Assembly: GCA_937928005.1 (NCBI GenBank)
Contig: CALFVD010000044.1
Coordinates: 21,584-85,583 of the forward strand
From: an uncultured Neomegalonema sp.
GTDB lineage: Bacteria; Pseudomonadota; Alphaproteobacteria; Rhodobacterales; Rhodobacteraceae
Direction: 5' to 3'
Length of the DNA: 64,000 bases
Made by a program: the position numbers and the translations under genes. The notes beneath the pieces were generated by a model that was not told where the DNA came from, did not search any database, and worked only from the letters and a program-made list of their open reading frames with translations. Positions 37,269 to 44,944 of the stretch are shown here, piece after piece. Within the stretch, counting starts at the first letter, position 1. Every line of letters begins with the position of its first letter.

Positions 37269-37823
37269 ATGAAGTTTCTCGGCTCAATCATCGGTAACAT
37301 TATCAGCGGAGTCATAAGCCGAGTCGTCATCATGATGGCGGTTCTCGGCGGCGGCGCATTTTTCATGCAATCGCAAGGCGGCGTTCAGGGCGTCATTGCG
37401 CTGGCAACGGGTCAGAAATCGCTGGATGTATCGGGCGGCAGCATGCCCTCAATGGCCGGACTTAGCGGCCTAAAAAGCTTACTCCCCGGTGCTACGCCAG
37501 AAGAACCGACCTACTACACACAACAAGCGCGCATCTCTGATATCGACGTCGTCTGCCGCCTAAGCATCCAAGAGGGCGGTAAATTGAACCAGAGCCAGCC
37601 GCTTGACTGCTCCCGCGCCCGTGCGGCGCTGCGTAGTGAGAAATTCGCAGGCTATAGACTTCAGAAAAACCTGACGGCCACATATATCTACTACGCAATG
37701 GACGGCGTAAATGTTCATAAGGGTAACATGGCGCTGACGGGTGCGGCCAAGACGAAACGAGTCGGCGACGTGATCAACGTTCGTGTGAACAGCAATGATC
37801 CTCGCCAATCGACGCCAATCTGA
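37269..37823 (+). CDS. Hypothetical single-pass membrane protein
   Basis: The 184 residues begin with a hydrophobic helix (IIGNIISGVISRVVIMMAVLGGGAFFM, read in parts, about residues 6-32). A Gly/Ser linker and a likely periplasmic domain with two Cys (VVCRLS, LDCSRA) that could pair follow. I do not recognise the family. The start at 37269 is preceded by AAGGGGC. It stands alone between valS (divergent) and a convergent SDR gene. Confidence 0.6.
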   Translation: MKFLGSIIGNIISGVISRVVIMMAVLGGGAFFMQSQGGVQGVIALATGQKSLDVSGGSMPSMAGLSGLKSLLPGATPEEPTYYTQQARISDIDVVCRLSIQEGGKLNQSQPLDCSRARAALRSEKFAGYRLQKNLTATYIYYAMDGVNVHKGNMALTGAAKTKRVGDVINVRVNSNDPRQSTPI

Positions 37824-37841
37824 AGACTCGGGGCGCTGATC

Positions 37842-38582
37842 CTAAATACAGCGCCCGCCATCGACCTCCATACAGACCCCCGTGACCATGCTGGCCTCGT
37901 CCGAGCATAAGAACAGCGCGGCATTGGCCAGATCTTCGGGGGTCGAAAAGCGGCCCATGGGGATCGTGGCGAGGAATTTGGCGCGCATCTCTGGTGTATC
38001 CTCGCCCATGAAACTGGCTAACAGCGGCGTCTCACCCGCCACGGGGTTTAGTGCGTTGACGCGGATGCCTTCGGGGGCGAGTTCAACCGCCATGGTCCGC
38101 GTCGCGGTAATCATCCAGCCTTTCGACGCATTGTACCAGTTGAGCCGAGGCCGTGGGCTGACCCCTGCCGTGGAAGCGACGTTAAGAATCGCCCCCCTAC
38201 CCTGCCCCCGCATATGCGGCACGATATGGCGTGCTGTCAGATAGACGGATTTTGCATTTACGGCGAATACCCGGTCGAAATCCTCCTCGCTGACCTCATC
38301 CAACGGCGTCGGCAGATGGGTAACACCCGCATTGTTCACAAGGATATCAAGCGCACCAAACGCGCCGAATGCCGCCTCACACATCGCCGCTACGCTGGTG
38401 CCGTCCGCAACATCGACGGTCTGGGCGATGCCGCCGATTTCTTGCGCGATGGATGTTGCGCCCGCACCGTCGATATCGGCCACCATGACCCGCGCCCCTT
38501 CGGCGGCGAAGCGGCGGGCAATACCTGCACCAAAACCGGATGCCGCTCCGGTCACGAGCGCGGTTTTTCCTTCTAGCCTCAT
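37842..38582 (-). CDS. SDR-family oxidoreductase
   Basis: This is a 246-residue classical SDR with TGAASGFGAGIA (residues 11-22), NNAGVTH near 88, the catalytic Ser in VASTAGVS, and YNASK. It is probably an NAD(H)-dependent 3-hydroxyacyl or polyol dehydrogenase; the substrate cannot be assigned. It overlaps the M48 peptidase gene by 4 bp (ATGA). Confidence 0.85.
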   Translation of the reverse strand: MRLEGKTALVTGAASGFGAGIARRFAAEGARVMVADIDGAGATSIAQEIGGIAQTVDVADGTSVAAMCEAAFGAFGALDILVNNAGVTHLPTPLDEVSEEDFDRVFAVNAKSVYLTARHIVPHMRGQGRGAILNVASTAGVSPRPRLNWYNASKGWMITATRTMAVELAPEGIRVNALNPVAGETPLLASFMGEDTPEMRAKFLATIPMGRFSTPEDLANAALFLCSDEASMVTGVCMEVDGGRCI

Positions 38583-39265
38583 GGCGCGTTACTCCCCTCA
38601 ATGGCCCGCTCAACGGCGGCAATGCGCTTATGGCTGGCGGGATGGCTGGCCAGCCATTCAATAGGCGCTTTGCGGCCATCGCTCATTCGGTCAAGTTTTT
38701 CGAGCAGCGTGACGCTGGCACGGGGATCAAAACCAGATCGTTCCATCAGAGCGACGGCAAAAGCATCGGCTTCGTATTCATCCTTACGGCTCAGGCTCAT
38801 ATGCGCGGCGCGGAATAGGTACTGCAATGCCTTGCCGATCATGCCGGTTAAAGCGCGGGGCAGTACGATCCCAGCAGCGGCTTTGACCGCCATTTCCGCC
38901 TGCCACGCTTTCTTGCGCCGGGCAATATGGCCCAGGGCAACATGTCCGATTTCATGGGCGATGACGGCGGCCAGCTCATTGACCGTAAACTCCCCTGCCC
39001 GATGACGATCCACTAACCCGCGTGTCAACACGATCCGCCCGTCCGGCGCGGCCAGCCCATTGATCGCTTCCTGCTCGTAGATCGCAACACGGATGTTATC
39101 GACGCCCATCGCGCCGCGAAATCGCTGAAGCGCCGAGAGCAGCGGCCCGCTATCGAGCGGCGTGGATTTGCGGTCGAGGTCGCGCAGCAACCCCTTCTCG
39201 GAATTGCGCATCGTAAACCACGCCCATGCGAGCATAGCGACAATCGGCAACAGCTTGAATAGCAT
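38579..39265 (-). CDS. M48-family metallopeptidase
   Basis: The 228 residues have an N-terminal membrane helix (LFKLLPIVAMLAWAWF). The zinc motif AHEIGHVALGH is near residue 103, and a third-ligand Glu lies in SRKDEYEADAFA. The C-terminal SHPASHKRIAAVER is typical of M48 (HtpX/Oma1-like) proteases. It is likely an inner-membrane quality-control protease. The start at ATG 39265 has AAGGAGA at correct spacing; an in-frame TTG two codons upstream is less likely. Confidence 0.86.
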   Translation of the reverse strand: MLFKLLPIVAMLAWAWFTMRNSEKGLLRDLDRKSTPLDSGPLLSALQRFRGAMGVDNIRVAIYEQEAINGLAAPDGRIVLTRGLVDRHRAGEFTVNELAAVIAHEIGHVALGHIARRKKAWQAEMAVKAAAGIVLPRALTGMIGKALQYLFRAAHMSLSRKDEYEADAFAVALMERSGFDPRASVTLLEKLDRMSDGRKAPIEWLASHPASHKRIAAVERAIEGSNAP

Positions 39266-39343
39266 GGGCAATCTCCTTCTACGGTAGGGAGAATGGGGAC
39301 GCGACGCCCTAACATCAAGGAAAAGCGAGCAAGTGCCGCAGGT

Positions 39344-40369
39344 TCAGACGAATGCTTCAACATCCAGCATATGCGCCATCGCCAGCCCGGTCTTGAAACC
39401 ACCCGTCGCCACCGCCACCCCCTGTAGCGTCGGATGCGGCCCGACCAACAAACCCCGGTCGGCGGCGCGGGGGCGCGCGGCGGCCCAGCGTTCGACCACT
39501 TGCGCGCCCTGCAATGCAGGGCAAAGCGCACGGGCGCGGGTAATCTTCTCATCTAACAACATATCCGTCATCGCCGCGTCCTCGTAATATCGCTCAGAGG
39601 TCGCCCCGACCGCCACTTCCCCACCCTCACGCGGCACGACATACGCGCCGTCATGGTAGATTATCGGTCGATCAGTCACATCAATCGCAACCGACAATCG
39701 CGCTGCCTGTCCCTTCTCGCCCCGCCCCGCCGGTTCGCCCTCGACCTCCGGTAGATGCGCAAAAGCCGCTGCGCCGGTGGCCAGTACGATCAACTTGGCC
39801 GCAATCCGCTCGCCATTCGTGAACACCGCTACCCCGTCCTCCAACCGCTCTAGCGTCATCCCCGTCACGAGACGATCCCCAACCGATGCTGCCATTGCCG
39901 CCAGATAGCGCCGCGCATCGATACGCGCCGACAAACCGCAGCATACAGCCCCGAACGGCGTAGCATCAGGTGCGATCCAGTCGGCATCGACTCGCTCGAC
40001 CAGTTCGAGCGATGCCGCCCCACGCCAGTTCTCGACCGCATCGGGCAACCGCCGTTCCCATGCACGACGCTGGTTTTCGGTCGTCAGCGGCACAAGCCGC
40101 CCGCAGCGCACATAGCCAACGCCCTGCCCCGTCTCGTCCTCCAGCGCCGCCAGATAATCCGGCAACGAGGTCAGCGCGCGAAACTGCGCCTCCTTCTTGG
40201 CATTCCAGTGATCCGGCGCATGGGGGGCCAGCACGCCAAGTGGTGTGGCGCTCGCCCCCGCACCCACGCCAGCCGCCTCCGCGACCATGACGTCACGCCC
40301 CGCAAGACGTAGCTTTCGCGCAACGCTCAGACCGAATATACCGGCCCCGATGATAAGCACATCTTCCAT
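39344..40369 (-). CDS. FAD-dependent oxidoreductase, MnmC oxidase-like
   Basis: The 341-residue DAO-family protein has the FAD motif VLIIGAGIFGLSVARKL (residues 4-20) and an ATG loop (VLATGAAAFA). The C-terminal GVAVATGGFKTGLAMAHML is the second FAD contact. Gene context (15 bp from a divergent mnmD) and size suggest it is the oxidase half of MnmC, which converts cmnm5U to nm5U in tRNA; a glycine oxidase (ThiO) role is the alternative. Confidence 0.7.
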   Translation of the reverse strand: MEDVLIIGAGIFGLSVARKLRLAGRDVMVAEAAGVGAGASATPLGVLAPHAPDHWNAKKEAQFRALTSLPDYLAALEDETGQGVGYVRCGRLVPLTTENQRRAWERRLPDAVENWRGAASLELVERVDADWIAPDATPFGAVCCGLSARIDARRYLAAMAASVGDRLVTGMTLERLEDGVAVFTNGERIAAKLIVLATGAAAFAHLPEVEGEPAGRGEKGQAARLSVAIDVTDRPIIYHDGAYVVPREGGEVAVGATSERYYEDAAMTDMLLDEKITRARALCPALQGAQVVERWAAARPRAADRGLLVGPHPTLQGVAVATGGFKTGLAMAHMLDVEAFV

Positions 40370-40384
40370 AACGGCGCTTCGACC

Positions 40385-41077
40385 ATGACCGCGCCCCTAA
40401 CACAAGACCTGTCATGGGAAGATGGCGTGCCCGTCTCGACCCGTTTCGACGATCCTTATTATTCGCGCGGAGACGGATTGGCCGAAACACGGCATGTTTT
40501 CTTGGGCGGATGCGACCTACCCGCGCGATGGCAGGGGCGCGAGGCATTCACTATCGCCGAACTTGGCTTTGGCACTGGTCTTAACTTCTGCGCTACGCTC
40601 GCAGAATGGAAAGCCACGGCCCAGCCCGATGCGCGCCTGAGCTACACTTCGTTTGAACTATACCCCCTGACAGTGCAGGAAATCGACCGCGCTCTCGCCG
40701 TCTGGACCGAAATCGCGGATGAGCGCACGGCCCTTGTTACCGCATGGCAAGGCGCGAGCAGCATCGACATTGGCCCCGTCTCCCTGACCGTCATTACCGG
40801 AGATGCACGCGAAACCGTACCCGCTTGGCCCGGTCACGCCGATGCATGGTATCTTGACGGATTCGCGCCCTCTCGCAATCCACAGATGTGGGAACCACCC
40901 TTGCTCGACGCCGTGGCCCGCGCCAGCGCCCCGGATGCAATGGCGGCAACTTATAGCGTTGCGGGGGCCGTACGCAGGGGTCTGGAGGGAGCGGGCTTCA
41001 CGCTTGAGCGCTTACCCGGCTATGGCCGAAAGCGCGAGATGCTAAGGGCGATCAAAACGACTCCAACTCCAGCGTAA
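40385..41077 (+). CDS. mnmD: tRNA (mnm5s2U34)-methyltransferase MnmD
   Basis: The 230 residues show IAELGFGTGLNF near residue 59, the SAM-binding motif. YLDGFAPSRNPQMWEP near 157 and YSVAGAVRRGLEGAGF near 182 are the hallmarks of MnmD/MnmC domain 1. It methylates nm5U34 at the tRNA wobble position. In many gammaproteobacteria this domain is fused to an FAD domain; here the two are separate divergent genes. Confidence 0.88.
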   Translation: MTAPLTQDLSWEDGVPVSTRFDDPYYSRGDGLAETRHVFLGGCDLPARWQGREAFTIAELGFGTGLNFCATLAEWKATAQPDARLSYTSFELYPLTVQEIDRALAVWTEIADERTALVTAWQGASSIDIGPVSLTVITGDARETVPAWPGHADAWYLDGFAPSRNPQMWEPPLLDAVARASAPDAMAATYSVAGAVRRGLEGAGFTLERLPGYGRKREMLRAIKTTPTPA

Positions 41078-41222
41078 CCGCCTCGCCATTGATGACCTGC
41101 TTCCCGACATTCTCGAAATTCACCGTAATTCGATCCTCAATAACTGATTGCACTTGGCCCACACCCCAGTCAGGAAATTTCGGATGACGCACGAGGACAC
41201 CGACCGTTAATAATTCGTTCAT
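41052..41222 (-). CDS. DUF3553 small protein
   Basis: This 56-residue gene reads MNELLTVGVLVRHP, then PDWGVGQVQS and NFENVGKQVI. That pattern (an RHP-x3-DWG-x-GQVQS core) is the small DUF3553 beta-barrel seen in alphaproteobacteria, related to CarD/UvrD-tail RNA polymerase-interaction folds. The stop at 41052-41054 makes it overlap the 3' end of mnmD by 26 bp on the opposite strand. A function in transcription or repair is inferred only from the fold. Confidence 0.8.
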   Translation of the reverse strand: MNELLTVGVLVRHPKFPDWGVGQVQSVIEDRITVNFENVGKQVINGEAVTLELESF

Positions 41223-41276
41223 ATTTCTCTCGTTTCTGTGTACGTCGTATTACCGTTTATTCATCTTTGGTGCCCG

Positions 41277-41897
41277 ATGACCGATCTGACCTTCGCATCC
41301 CTGCTCGCTTCGCGGATTTGCCATGACCTCATCAGCCCTGTGGGGGCGGTGAATAATGGGCTAGAAATCCTTGCCGACGAGTCAGATGCCGAAATGACCG
41401 CCCAAGCGATGGATCTGATCCGGTCAAGCGCAGCGAGCGCATCGGCCAAACTTCAATTCATGCGCCTCGCATTCGGCATGGCTGGCAACGTATCCGAGAT
41501 GGTGTCACTGGACGAGGCAAAATCGCTGGCTAACGGCATGGTTGCGAGCGGGACCACCAGGCTCGACTGGCAAGTTGGGGCGCAAAGCCTCGATAAAGCG
41601 GTCGTTCGATTATTGCTCAACATGATTCTGATCGGCTTCGAGGCATTACCACGAGGAGGCATCCTGCGCGTCGGGGTACAGCGTGCCGGAGCCACGAATC
41701 TAATGATATCCGCTGAAGGGCCAAAAGCACGACTGCCTGAGAAATCGGCGGCAATCCTGCGCGATGGGGCCGAACTCTCGGCGGTCGAACCGCGCGAATC
41801 CAACATGCTGCTCACCCACACCCTCGCTGCTAATCTCAAGAGCGGCCTGAACGTAGTGATCGGGGATGAGACCATCGAAATTGCCGCGACGATCTAA
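41277..41897 (+). CDS. ChpT-like histidine phosphotransferase
   Basis: The 206 residues open with MTDLTFASLLASRICHDLIS, in which His16 is the phospho-accepting residue of the ChpT family (a dimeric kinase-like four-helix bundle followed by a degenerate ATPase-like domain). VGAVNNGLEIL completes the H-box. In Caulobacter-type cells ChpT passes phosphate from CckA to CtrA and CpdR. It is not next to other such genes here. It converges on and overlaps the phnM-like gene by 4 bp. Confidence 0.82.
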   Translation: MTDLTFASLLASRICHDLISPVGAVNNGLEILADESDAEMTAQAMDLIRSSAASASAKLQFMRLAFGMAGNVSEMVSLDEAKSLANGMVASGTTRLDWQVGAQSLDKAVVRLLLNMILIGFEALPRGGILRVGVQRAGATNLMISAEGPKARLPEKSAAILRDGAELSAVEPRESNMLLTHTLAANLKSGLNVVIGDETIEIAATI

Positions 41898-43030
41898 AGC
41901 AGCCGTGCAGCCATGGGCGCGGCCATCCAAGCAAAGCGTCCGGCGGCTATGGTGCAGACGATCCGGCGTGTATCTTCCTCGATTATCACGAGATCGGCGC
42001 GCTTGCCTTGTTCAATAACGCCGCGATCCGCCAAACCAAGCAAACGCGCAGGGCCACTTGATACCAGCGCCCATGCTTCACCCAGCGCCATGCCATCGTC
42101 TTCCAACATCAATGCTGCCTGCGCCAATGACGGATAGTGGTAATCCGAGGCGAGCGCATCACAGAGACCATCGGCAATCAGTTCCCGCGCCGAGACCCCG
42201 CTCCCATGTGAGCCACCCCGTACCACATTCGGAGCACCCAACACGATTCCTCGCCCCGTCGCCCGTGCGGCTTCGGCGGCGGCACGGCTGATTGGAAACT
42301 CAGCAATTCCAACCCCTGACAATGTATTATCCACCGACACATCATCGTCATGGGTTCCAATTGTCACACCCGCACCGACCAACGCCGCCATAAACCCGGG
42401 CAGTCGCGCGCGAGCCTCCGGCATCCCCTCATGCAGCGCCTTCATCAATGCCAGATGATCTGCTGGAGAACACCCCGCCCGCAATGCCTGTCCATCAAGG
42501 CGTGGGGGTCGTTTGCCTGTCGCTAAGGCATCATGGGGCAGATGATCGGCTAGAACCAACATGTCGATACCGCATCCGGCCACGAGCGCGGCAACCTCAT
42601 CGAAATCGGCATGGCAGGCCGCTTCCAGTCGCAACTGCACTCGCATGTCGAGAGCCGCGTCGAAATCCGCCAGTGCAACACAAAGACGCCGCGCGAAATC
42701 TGGCCCACGCATCCCCCCTTGCCAACTCCAGAATTGCGCGAGCCATGCGGTCGTAATCCCGCATCCGCCCAGTTCGGTTTCTAACGCGCGCAGCCCATCT
42801 CCCAGATTGCGCAACGCACCTCGGCGCGGAGCGAGATGCCGCTCAAACGCATCGCCATGCAGATCGACAATCCCCGGCAGAATCAGGAAACCGCTCACAT
42901 CGACGCGCCGACCGCATGGCGCGCCAACAATCAGCCCCTTCGCCACCGATACGGCTTTGCGTGACAACCCGCCCGACAACAAAACGCGCGCACCATCCAG
43001 CGTGAAAGGCTTGGCGGCGGTAGTCGGCAT
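41894..43030 (-). CDS. phnM: PhnM-like amidohydrolase
   Basis: The 378 residues match alpha-D-ribose 1-methylphosphonate 5-triphosphate diphosphatase. LPGIVDLHGDAFERHLAPR near residue 52 holds the first metal ligands and the PhnM-specific region. VLADHLPH, THDDDVSVD and SDYHYPSLAQA, with the final metal-ligand Asp, follow. No other phn (C-P lyase) genes are nearby, so it is an orphan and could act in another amidohydrolase reaction. Confidence 0.78.
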   Translation of the reverse strand: MPTTAAKPFTLDGARVLLSGGLSRKAVSVAKGLIVGAPCGRRVDVSGFLILPGIVDLHGDAFERHLAPRRGALRNLGDGLRALETELGGCGITTAWLAQFWSWQGGMRGPDFARRLCVALADFDAALDMRVQLRLEAACHADFDEVAALVAGCGIDMLVLADHLPHDALATGKRPPRLDGQALRAGCSPADHLALMKALHEGMPEARARLPGFMAALVGAGVTIGTHDDDVSVDNTLSGVGIAEFPISRAAAEAARATGRGIVLGAPNVVRGGSHGSGVSARELIADGLCDALASDYHYPSLAQAALMLEDDGMALGEAWALVSSGPARLLGLADRGVIEQGKRADLVIIEEDTRRIVCTIAAGRFAWMAAPMAARLL

Positions 43031-43095
43031 AGGTAGGCATCCAACATCGTTACGGTCGAATCAAGCTTACCCGATTCAACCGCTTGTCGCGCTCG

Positions 43096-44394
43096 CTATC
43101 GTTTGACGCTGGTTTGCAGCCGATCGCCATTCGCAAAGGCGGCATTGACGCTAATGAATCCAGTCGCGTTAAAACCACTACCGAGCGAGAACACAACCTG
43201 CGATGCGTTAGGGTCGAACGGATTCGAGTTCCCTAATGACACAGCAGTCGTCTCAACCCCGTTGATCGTGCCCGAGCCTGCCGTCGCCGTCAGTGGACCA
43301 TCAGCCGGGCGCCCATCGGTGATGCCGGTAAAGGTGAAATCGGTCCCCGGTCCCAGCAACCGCACACTGGACAGCCCGACAATAATGCGCTCTGCCCCGA
43401 TGCTATTGGCCTCTAGCATTAGACTGCTCCCTTGCACAGGGCCAGGACCAGGGATGGGGGCTGGAGTTGGAACTGGTGCGGGAATTGGATCTGGAACTGG
43501 GGCCGGATTTGGGGCCGGGGCTGGACCGCTGGTGCGTACGATCTGCGTATCGAGCGTCACACCATTCGCGAAGGACGCATCCACATCAACCGTCCCAGTT
43601 GGATTGAACCCGCTCCCCACGCTCAAAACCGCGTCACTAAACGGACCAACGGCCACGGCGGTCGTTTGCTCACCATTGATGATGCCCGACCCTTGAGATG
43701 CCGTCAGCGGGCCATCGGCGGCACGGTTATCGGTCAGGCCCGTAAAGGTGAAATCCGTATTCGGCCCGATGATGCGGATGCTGTCAGCCCCGAAAATAAT
43801 CCGCTCTGCTCCAGCGTCATTTGGGCCAAGCTGCGACCCTTCGCCTGCGGGCGGGGATGGAGGGGGTGGTGCGACCGGCTCGCTGAACTGCACATTCTCG
43901 ACATTGCGCAGCACGACCCTGTCACCTGCATTCGAGGTGTAGGTCTGCCTGCCACGCGAGCCTTCCGTAACTGTGTAGTCAGCCTCGGAACCTTTTAGCG
44001 TAACCGTATCGCGCCCCGCACCACCATCGACATAAGCCGAGCCTTTAACCGTCACCTGATCATTGCCGCTACCAGCAAGAACGAAATCACGCCCTTCGCC
44101 CGTACGGATGCGGTCATTACCCTTGCCGCCGAGGATCAGGTCGTTGCCTCCACCGCCCGAAAGATTGTCATCACCAGAGCCGCCATTAATGAAGTCGTCA
44201 CCGCCCCGGCCCGAAATATTATCATCACCGCCCCGCCCGGACAGAAAGTCTCGCCCCTGTGTTCCCGTAAGGGTATCGCTGCCATTGGTCGGACGCGCAG
44301 GCTTGCCGCCCCGGCCCTTCGTCACCAAATCATCAAAAGTCGTGTTTGCCTGCCCACTAGAGGCTGCACCATTACCCGCTGCCCTATCGATCAT
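43096..44394 (-). CDS. RTX calcium-binding protein with tandem C-terminal modules
   Basis: The 432-residue protein lacks a Sec signal. Residues about 35-115 contain RTX nonapeptide repeats (SGRGGDDNISGRGGDDFI, GSGDDNLSGGGGNDLI) that bind calcium. After a VAPPPPSPPAGEG linker come two homologous modules of about 95 residues, each with GAERII, DFTFTG.TD, ADGPLTA, INGEQTTAV or INGVETTAV and SVGSGFNPTG or SLGSGFNATG. A long Pro/Ala-rich linker separates the modules. The architecture fits type I secretion, but no T1SS genes are in the window. It is divergent from the YcaO-TfuA region. Confidence 0.8.
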   Translation of the reverse strand: MIDRAAGNGAASSGQANTTFDDLVTKGRGGKPARPTNGSDTLTGTQGRDFLSGRGGDDNISGRGGDDFINGGSGDDNLSGGGGNDLILGGKGNDRIRTGEGRDFVLAGSGNDQVTVKGSAYVDGGAGRDTVTLKGSEADYTVTEGSRGRQTYTSNAGDRVVLRNVENVQFSEPVAPPPPSPPAGEGSQLGPNDAGAERIIFGADSIRIIGPNTDFTFTGLTDNRAADGPLTASQGSGIINGEQTTAVAVGPFSDAVLSVGSGFNPTGTVDVDASFANGVTLDTQIVRTSGPAPAPNPAPVPDPIPAPVPTPAPIPGPGPVQGSSLMLEANSIGAERIIVGLSSVRLLGPGTDFTFTGITDGRPADGPLTATAGSGTINGVETTAVSLGNSNPFDPNASQVVFSLGSGFNATGFISVNAAFANGDRLQTSVKR

Positions 44395-44944
44395 AACCCG
44401 CTCCCTTTCAATACATGTACCGTTACGAGATTACACTAAAAACATGTATCGAAACAGGACAATTTTGGGAGGCGATTCAGCCTGACGCAGCGAGTCGATT
44501 TAACCTTACCTATGATCACAGGGCCATGATGCGGATTTTAGCGATTTGCGCATTTGTTGTAGTCATGCTGCGGTTTTGGTTCCCTTAATAAGCTGATAAC
44601 AGCAGAATTAAGTATTGACCGTTCTACACCTGCCACCCTCGGAATCGTTCCGAAGGTCCATCTATCTAATATCGCTGAATTATGGATCGTTGGGACAACT
44701 CCGACAATAACGGCGAAGGAGTCAGCGATAAGAGGTGTTTTGGCACATGGTCCGGGATTTGGGGGCAAGCTTACACTGGATCAAAACACGCCATGAGACC
44801 ATTCGTGACGCGTCACAATCATTGAGATATAGACAACCTTATATTGAAACACTTTAAGTGGAGTCTGCGCATTGAAATCGGGCTTCTTCGTCCTTTTTTG
44901 ACGTGCTAACTTGTGAGCGTATTGTTTTAGCGGGAGTTCTTGAG
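44395..44944. other. 550 bp intergenic region upstream of the YcaO-TfuA cluster
   Basis: It is AT-richer than its flanks and should hold the divergent promoters of the RTX gene and the cyclase operon. A fragment TTTTAGCGATTTGCGCATTTG at about 44534 resembles one end of repeat copy 2 and may be a relic. A frame open from 44563 to 44793 has no start codon; I treat it as non-coding or as a gene remnant. No tRNA or riboswitch is evident. Confidence 0.5.

Noticed and set aside
44526..44588. 20-codon hydrophobic frame starting MMRILAICAFVVV
   Set aside because: It overlaps the repeat-end relic, lacks a ribosome site and is too short to support.
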